From Phycisphaeraceae bacterium D3-23 (lineage in GTDB: Bacteria; Planctomycetota; Phycisphaerae; Phycisphaerales; Phycisphaeraceae): a DNA stretch of 64,000 bases. Position numbers and translations under genes: made by a program. The stretch's first letter is position 1, and every line of letters begins with the position of its first letter. Positions 61,502 through 64,000 of the stretch are shown in pieces. The notes under the pieces are model-generated. The model ran no database searches. It was not told where the DNA came from and saw nothing but the letters and a program-made list of their open reading frames with translations. Location of the stretch: contig CP114179.1 in NCBI GenBank assembly GCA_039555135.1, positions 868,001 to 932,000 of the forward strand. The letters are read 5' to 3'.

Positions 61502-63850
61502 GTGTTTAAGTTTATTCGCAAGTACCAGAAGTGGCTGCTCGTCGTCTTTTGCGCCATGCTGATGTTCGCGTTCCTGGTCCAGCCGGTCATGAGCATCTTC
61601 TTCCCCGACCCGTCCAAGCGGACGATCGGGACGATCTACGACGGCCAGAAGGTGACCGAGCTCGAAAAGCAGCAGGCGGTCCGCACGCTGGGCACGTTGC
61701 GTCAGCTCGGCTTCAATGGGCTGGGCCTGTTTGCGCAGGAAGACAGCGAGGCCGACGCCGGTCTGGCGTGGCTGCTGCTGGTCCGCGCGGGCCAGCACGC
61801 CGGGTTCCAGGCCAGCGACAACGAGGCCTACACCGCATTGTCGATGAAGCAGAGCAGCGTGGAGGATGAGGACTCGCTCAACGCGCTGGCCGCCAAGCTC
61901 AACATGAAGACGGCCGACCTGCTGGGCATCGTCAAGCAGTACCTGGTCGCCGAGCAGTACCGCCGACTGGTCATGGGCCACACGTTCGAGATGCGCGAGG
62001 GCTTCAGCTCCTCGCCCGGGCTCAACCGCGTCCGGCTCGAAAACGAGATCCTCAACCAGTTCGCACAGCTCGATCCGCAGATGCGCGAGATGCTGCAGGG
62101 CCGCATCGTCGAGATGGTCCTCGGTGCAACGCTCGGCCACCCGCGCATGTCCGACACCGCCATCCGCCACGTCGTGCAAGAACAACAGGCCCAGCTCGGC
62201 GGGACGCTCGTCGTTTTCGAAGCAGAGGAATTGACCGACGCGCCGACCGAGGAAAAACTCCAAGCGCTCTTCGACCTGTACAAGGCCGACTTCGCGGGCC
62301 AAGGCGACACGTACGGCTTCGGCTATCGCCAGCCAGGTCAGGTCCGGCTCGAATCGCTCCGCATCCCCTTCGACGCCGTGCGCGTCCTCGCCGCCGGTGA
62401 AGTCAGCGAGAGCGACGTCCGCCGGTACTACGACGCGAATGTCATCCTCTACCTCGACTGGCAGCCGCGCGACCAGGAGCCGGAAGAGGAAGACGCCCTA
62501 GAAGACACCGCCGACGATACGACCGTTGACGGTGAAAACGAAGCAGGACTTGAGACCGAGGGTGAAACAGACGACGCCACAGAAGTCGAAGCAGACGCTG
62601 AGCCCGAAGCCGAGGGCGAAGAAGAAGCCCAGCCGCGCATCGACGAGCGGGTGCGGATCGACTACCGCCTGCGTGAAGAGATTCGGCAGGTGCTGATCTA
62701 TCAGAAGACGAACGAGATGATGGCCGACATCGTGCGCGACATCCAGCGGATGCTGGCCGAGGACGCGCGGGTGCTTAAAGAAGACAACGGCTTCAAGGTG
62801 ATCCCTGACGGCTTCGCGCCGACACCGATGGCGCAGATCGCCGCCCGCATCCAGGAAGACTACGATGTCACGCTCGAAGTCATCGCCGACAACGGCGCGT
62901 GGGTGTCGCTGCCCGACTTCGACGCGGCCGCAAACTTCGTGGGCGGCATGGTCCGGCTGATGCCGACACGCTCGATCTGGGCACCCGACGGCCGTGGGTT
63001 CCAACTCGTCGAGCTACCGCTGACCTCGCTCCCGCTGTCAGGCCGACTGGGCCTGCTCGCCAGCTTCATCCAGCAGCCCTCGCAGCAAGGCCCGCAGGTC
63101 TTCACGCTGCGTCAGCTCACCGCCGGGGCCAAAGAGCTCGTGCCCGAGGGGACGGCCGGCAACCCGCAGCGGCCACAGGTTGGGCTCGCGCTGCCCTTCC
63201 CCACGCGCGACCTGGCCGGGTCGGTGTACATCTCCCGCCTGACCGATGCCGAGCGCGACCGCCCCGCCGCCACGCTCGCCGAAGTGCGCGAAGACGTCGA
63301 ACGCGATGCGCAGCTGCTCGCCGGCTACGAGGCCATGATCGCGCGCAAGGACTCGCTGCTGACGATCGCCCGCGACAACTCGATCTTCGACATCGCCGTC
63401 GGCGGCAACAGCCAGAGCGTCGAGCCATTCAGCCGCAGCGCCGCCCCGGCCATCGACGGCGTGTTCAATGTCCAGCCGCTGGTCACTGCCGCGTTCGACC
63501 TCGCCGAGGAACTCCGCAGCGGTGCGGGTGTCGAGGGCACGCTCTCGGCCCAGCGCCTCGTCGGGGTCGAGCTCCCCCGCGAGCGCAAGCTCCTGATCTT
63601 CCAGGTCGACAGCTACAAGCCCATCTCACGCACCGCCTACCAGGAATTGCTCGACCCCAGCGGCGGCGTGCTCGGCAACATCGCGCTGATGCAGGCGAAC
63701 ACCCCGGATGCTGACCCCGACAGCGGCATCTTCGAGACGCTCTCACTCGACGCGATGATCCGCCACACCGGGTTCAAGTACGCCGAAGGCGAAGGCCCCA
63801 CCCCCGCCGAGGGCGCGGGCGACGGTGGGGATGACAACGCCGATGAGTAG
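61502..63850 (+). CDS. Membrane-anchored PpiD/SurA-like periplasmic folding factor
   Basis: A 782-residue protein. It starts MFKFIRKYQKWLLVVFCAML, a short basic segment and one helix as in PpiD, then a SurA_N-like helical region (~40-220: GTIYDGQKVTELEKQQAVRT, ILNQFAQLDPQMREMLQGRI). A strikingly acidic insert lies at ~320-378 (EPEEEDALEDTADDTTVDGE...). The C-terminal ~400 residues are poorly conserved; a parvulin domain is not obvious. It probably chaperones outer-membrane proteins such as LptD encoded just upstream. GTG at 61502 is chosen because GGAG lies 8 nt upstream and the helix begins there; TATACT at 61422-61427 is the likely -10. Terminator at 63877. Confidence 0.75.
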   Translation: MFKFIRKYQKWLLVVFCAMLMFAFLVQPVMSIFFPDPSKRTIGTIYDGQKVTELEKQQAVRTLGTLRQLGFNGLGLFAQEDSEADAGLAWLLLVRAGQHAGFQASDNEAYTALSMKQSSVEDEDSLNALAAKLNMKTADLLGIVKQYLVAEQYRRLVMGHTFEMREGFSSSPGLNRVRLENEILNQFAQLDPQMREMLQGRIVEMVLGATLGHPRMSDTAIRHVVQEQQAQLGGTLVVFEAEELTDAPTEEKLQALFDLYKADFAGQGDTYGFGYRQPGQVRLESLRIPFDAVRVLAAGEVSESDVRRYYDANVILYLDWQPRDQEPEEEDALEDTADDTTVDGENEAGLETEGETDDATEVEADAEPEAEGEEEAQPRIDERVRIDYRLREEIRQVLIYQKTNEMMADIVRDIQRMLAEDARVLKEDNGFKVIPDGFAPTPMAQIAARIQEDYDVTLEVIADNGAWVSLPDFDAAANFVGGMVRLMPTRSIWAPDGRGFQLVELPLTSLPLSGRLGLLASFIQQPSQQGPQVFTLRQLTAGAKELVPEGTAGNPQRPQVGLALPFPTRDLAGSVYISRLTDAERDRPAATLAEVREDVERDAQLLAGYEAMIARKDSLLTIARDNSIFDIAVGGNSQSVEPFSRSAAPAIDGVFNVQPLVTAAFDLAEELRSGAGVEGTLSAQRLVGVELPRERKLLIFQVDSYKPISRTAYQELLDPSGGVLGNIALMQANTPDADPDSGIFETLSLDAMIRHTGFKYAEGEGPTPAEGAGDGGDDNADE

Positions 63851-63876
63851 TTCGAACTAGAAACAACAGCACCCAG

Positions 63877-63906
63877 CCCCGCATGTGAATGCGGGGTTGT
63901 TTTTTT
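63877..63906 (+). terminator. Rho-independent terminator
   Basis: Perfect 8-bp stem CCCCGCAT-GTGA-ATGCGGGG (63877-63896) followed by TTGTTTTTTT, 26 nt after the stop of the PpiD-like gene. Confidence 0.92.
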
Positions 63907-63924
63907 AACTTTGACGCGGATCTC

Positions 63925-64000
63925 GTTTAGCCGCCGTCCAACGGACGGCGCAAGGTTTGTCCAGCGCTCCGGCGCGCCGCCCGCTGGGCGACGGCTAAAC
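63925..64000. repeat. REP-like inverted repeat at the right edge
   Basis: Arms 63925-63949 (GTTTAGCCGCCGTCCAACGG...) and 63976-64000 are related to the 25-bp arms at 4873-4950 in the same order and with a similar spacer (26 nt), but each arm has diverged. The same element therefore occurs at both ends of the window. Confidence 0.8.

Overview
The window looks like chromosomal DNA from a member of the Planctomycetota, most likely class Phycisphaerae. The evidence is a DUF1552 / planctomycete-cytochrome (DUF1592/1588/1585) pair at the left edge, several membrane proteins carrying the CGY(D/N)LRG...CPECG zinc ribbon common in that class, PEP-CTERM proteins ending in PEPGS...RRRR, ThuA-like and sialate O-acetylesterase-like secreted enzymes, and LptD, which implies an outer membrane. 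Base composition is high-GC throughout except for one AT-richer gene near 54-56 kb. No rRNA, tRNA or CRISPR was seen.

Layout. 1-4.8 kb: DUF1552/DUF1592 operon and a ThuA lipoprotein. 5-12.5 kb: zinc-ribbon membrane protein, a winged-helix-like protein, guaB, a membrane protein and a ClC channel with CBS domains. 12.5-18.3 kb: rnpA, a YihY/BrkB protein, glutamine-dependent NAD synthetase, a TPR lipoprotein and a P-loop kinase. 18.5-26.9 kb: an unusual acyl-chemistry cluster, comprising a four-part fusion (keto-acid dehydrogenase E1 alpha, E1 beta, lipoyl domain, KAS III), a degenerate indolepyruvate-oxidoreductase-like protein and a divergent KAS II-like synthase. 27-31.4 kb: methyltransferase, a four-module membrane protein and a membrane-anchored Mrr-type nuclease. 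31.5-32.3 kb: 21-bp periodic arrays. 32.4-48.2 kb: HPF/RaiA, tmk, lytic transglycosylase, esterase, DUF418, PEP-CTERM, beta-helix, VOC and EEP genes. 48.3-52.6 kb: a decayed hydrolase fragment, a frameshifted PEP-CTERM gene, DUF2200, a class-A-beta-lactamase-like protein and an FSH-type hydrolase. 53.2-55.8 kb: two more 21-bp arrays and a DUF262/HNH nuclease-like gene. 55.9-64 kb: thiS/thiG, a PmtA-like methyltransferase, LptD and a PpiD/SurA-like folding factor.

The intergenic DNA is unusually structured. I see four kinds of non-coding pattern. (1) 21-bp tandem arrays at two loci, each next to a different nuclease-like gene; in two of the arrays a DNA dyad is conserved in every unit or kept by paired changes. 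(2) Heptanucleotide G-run/C-run arrays in inverted pairs, capable on paper of forming G-quadruplexes. (3) Several families of dispersed hairpins, two of which lie between convergent genes and supply the stop codons of both. (4) Nine genes whose start codon lies exactly 6 nt after a -10-like TANNNT hexamer, which is what leaderless transcription would look like.

The strongest candidates for something undescribed are the E1-lipoyl-KAS III fusion cluster and the nuclease plus 21-bp-array loci. Both are inferences from sequence read by eye; no database search was possible.
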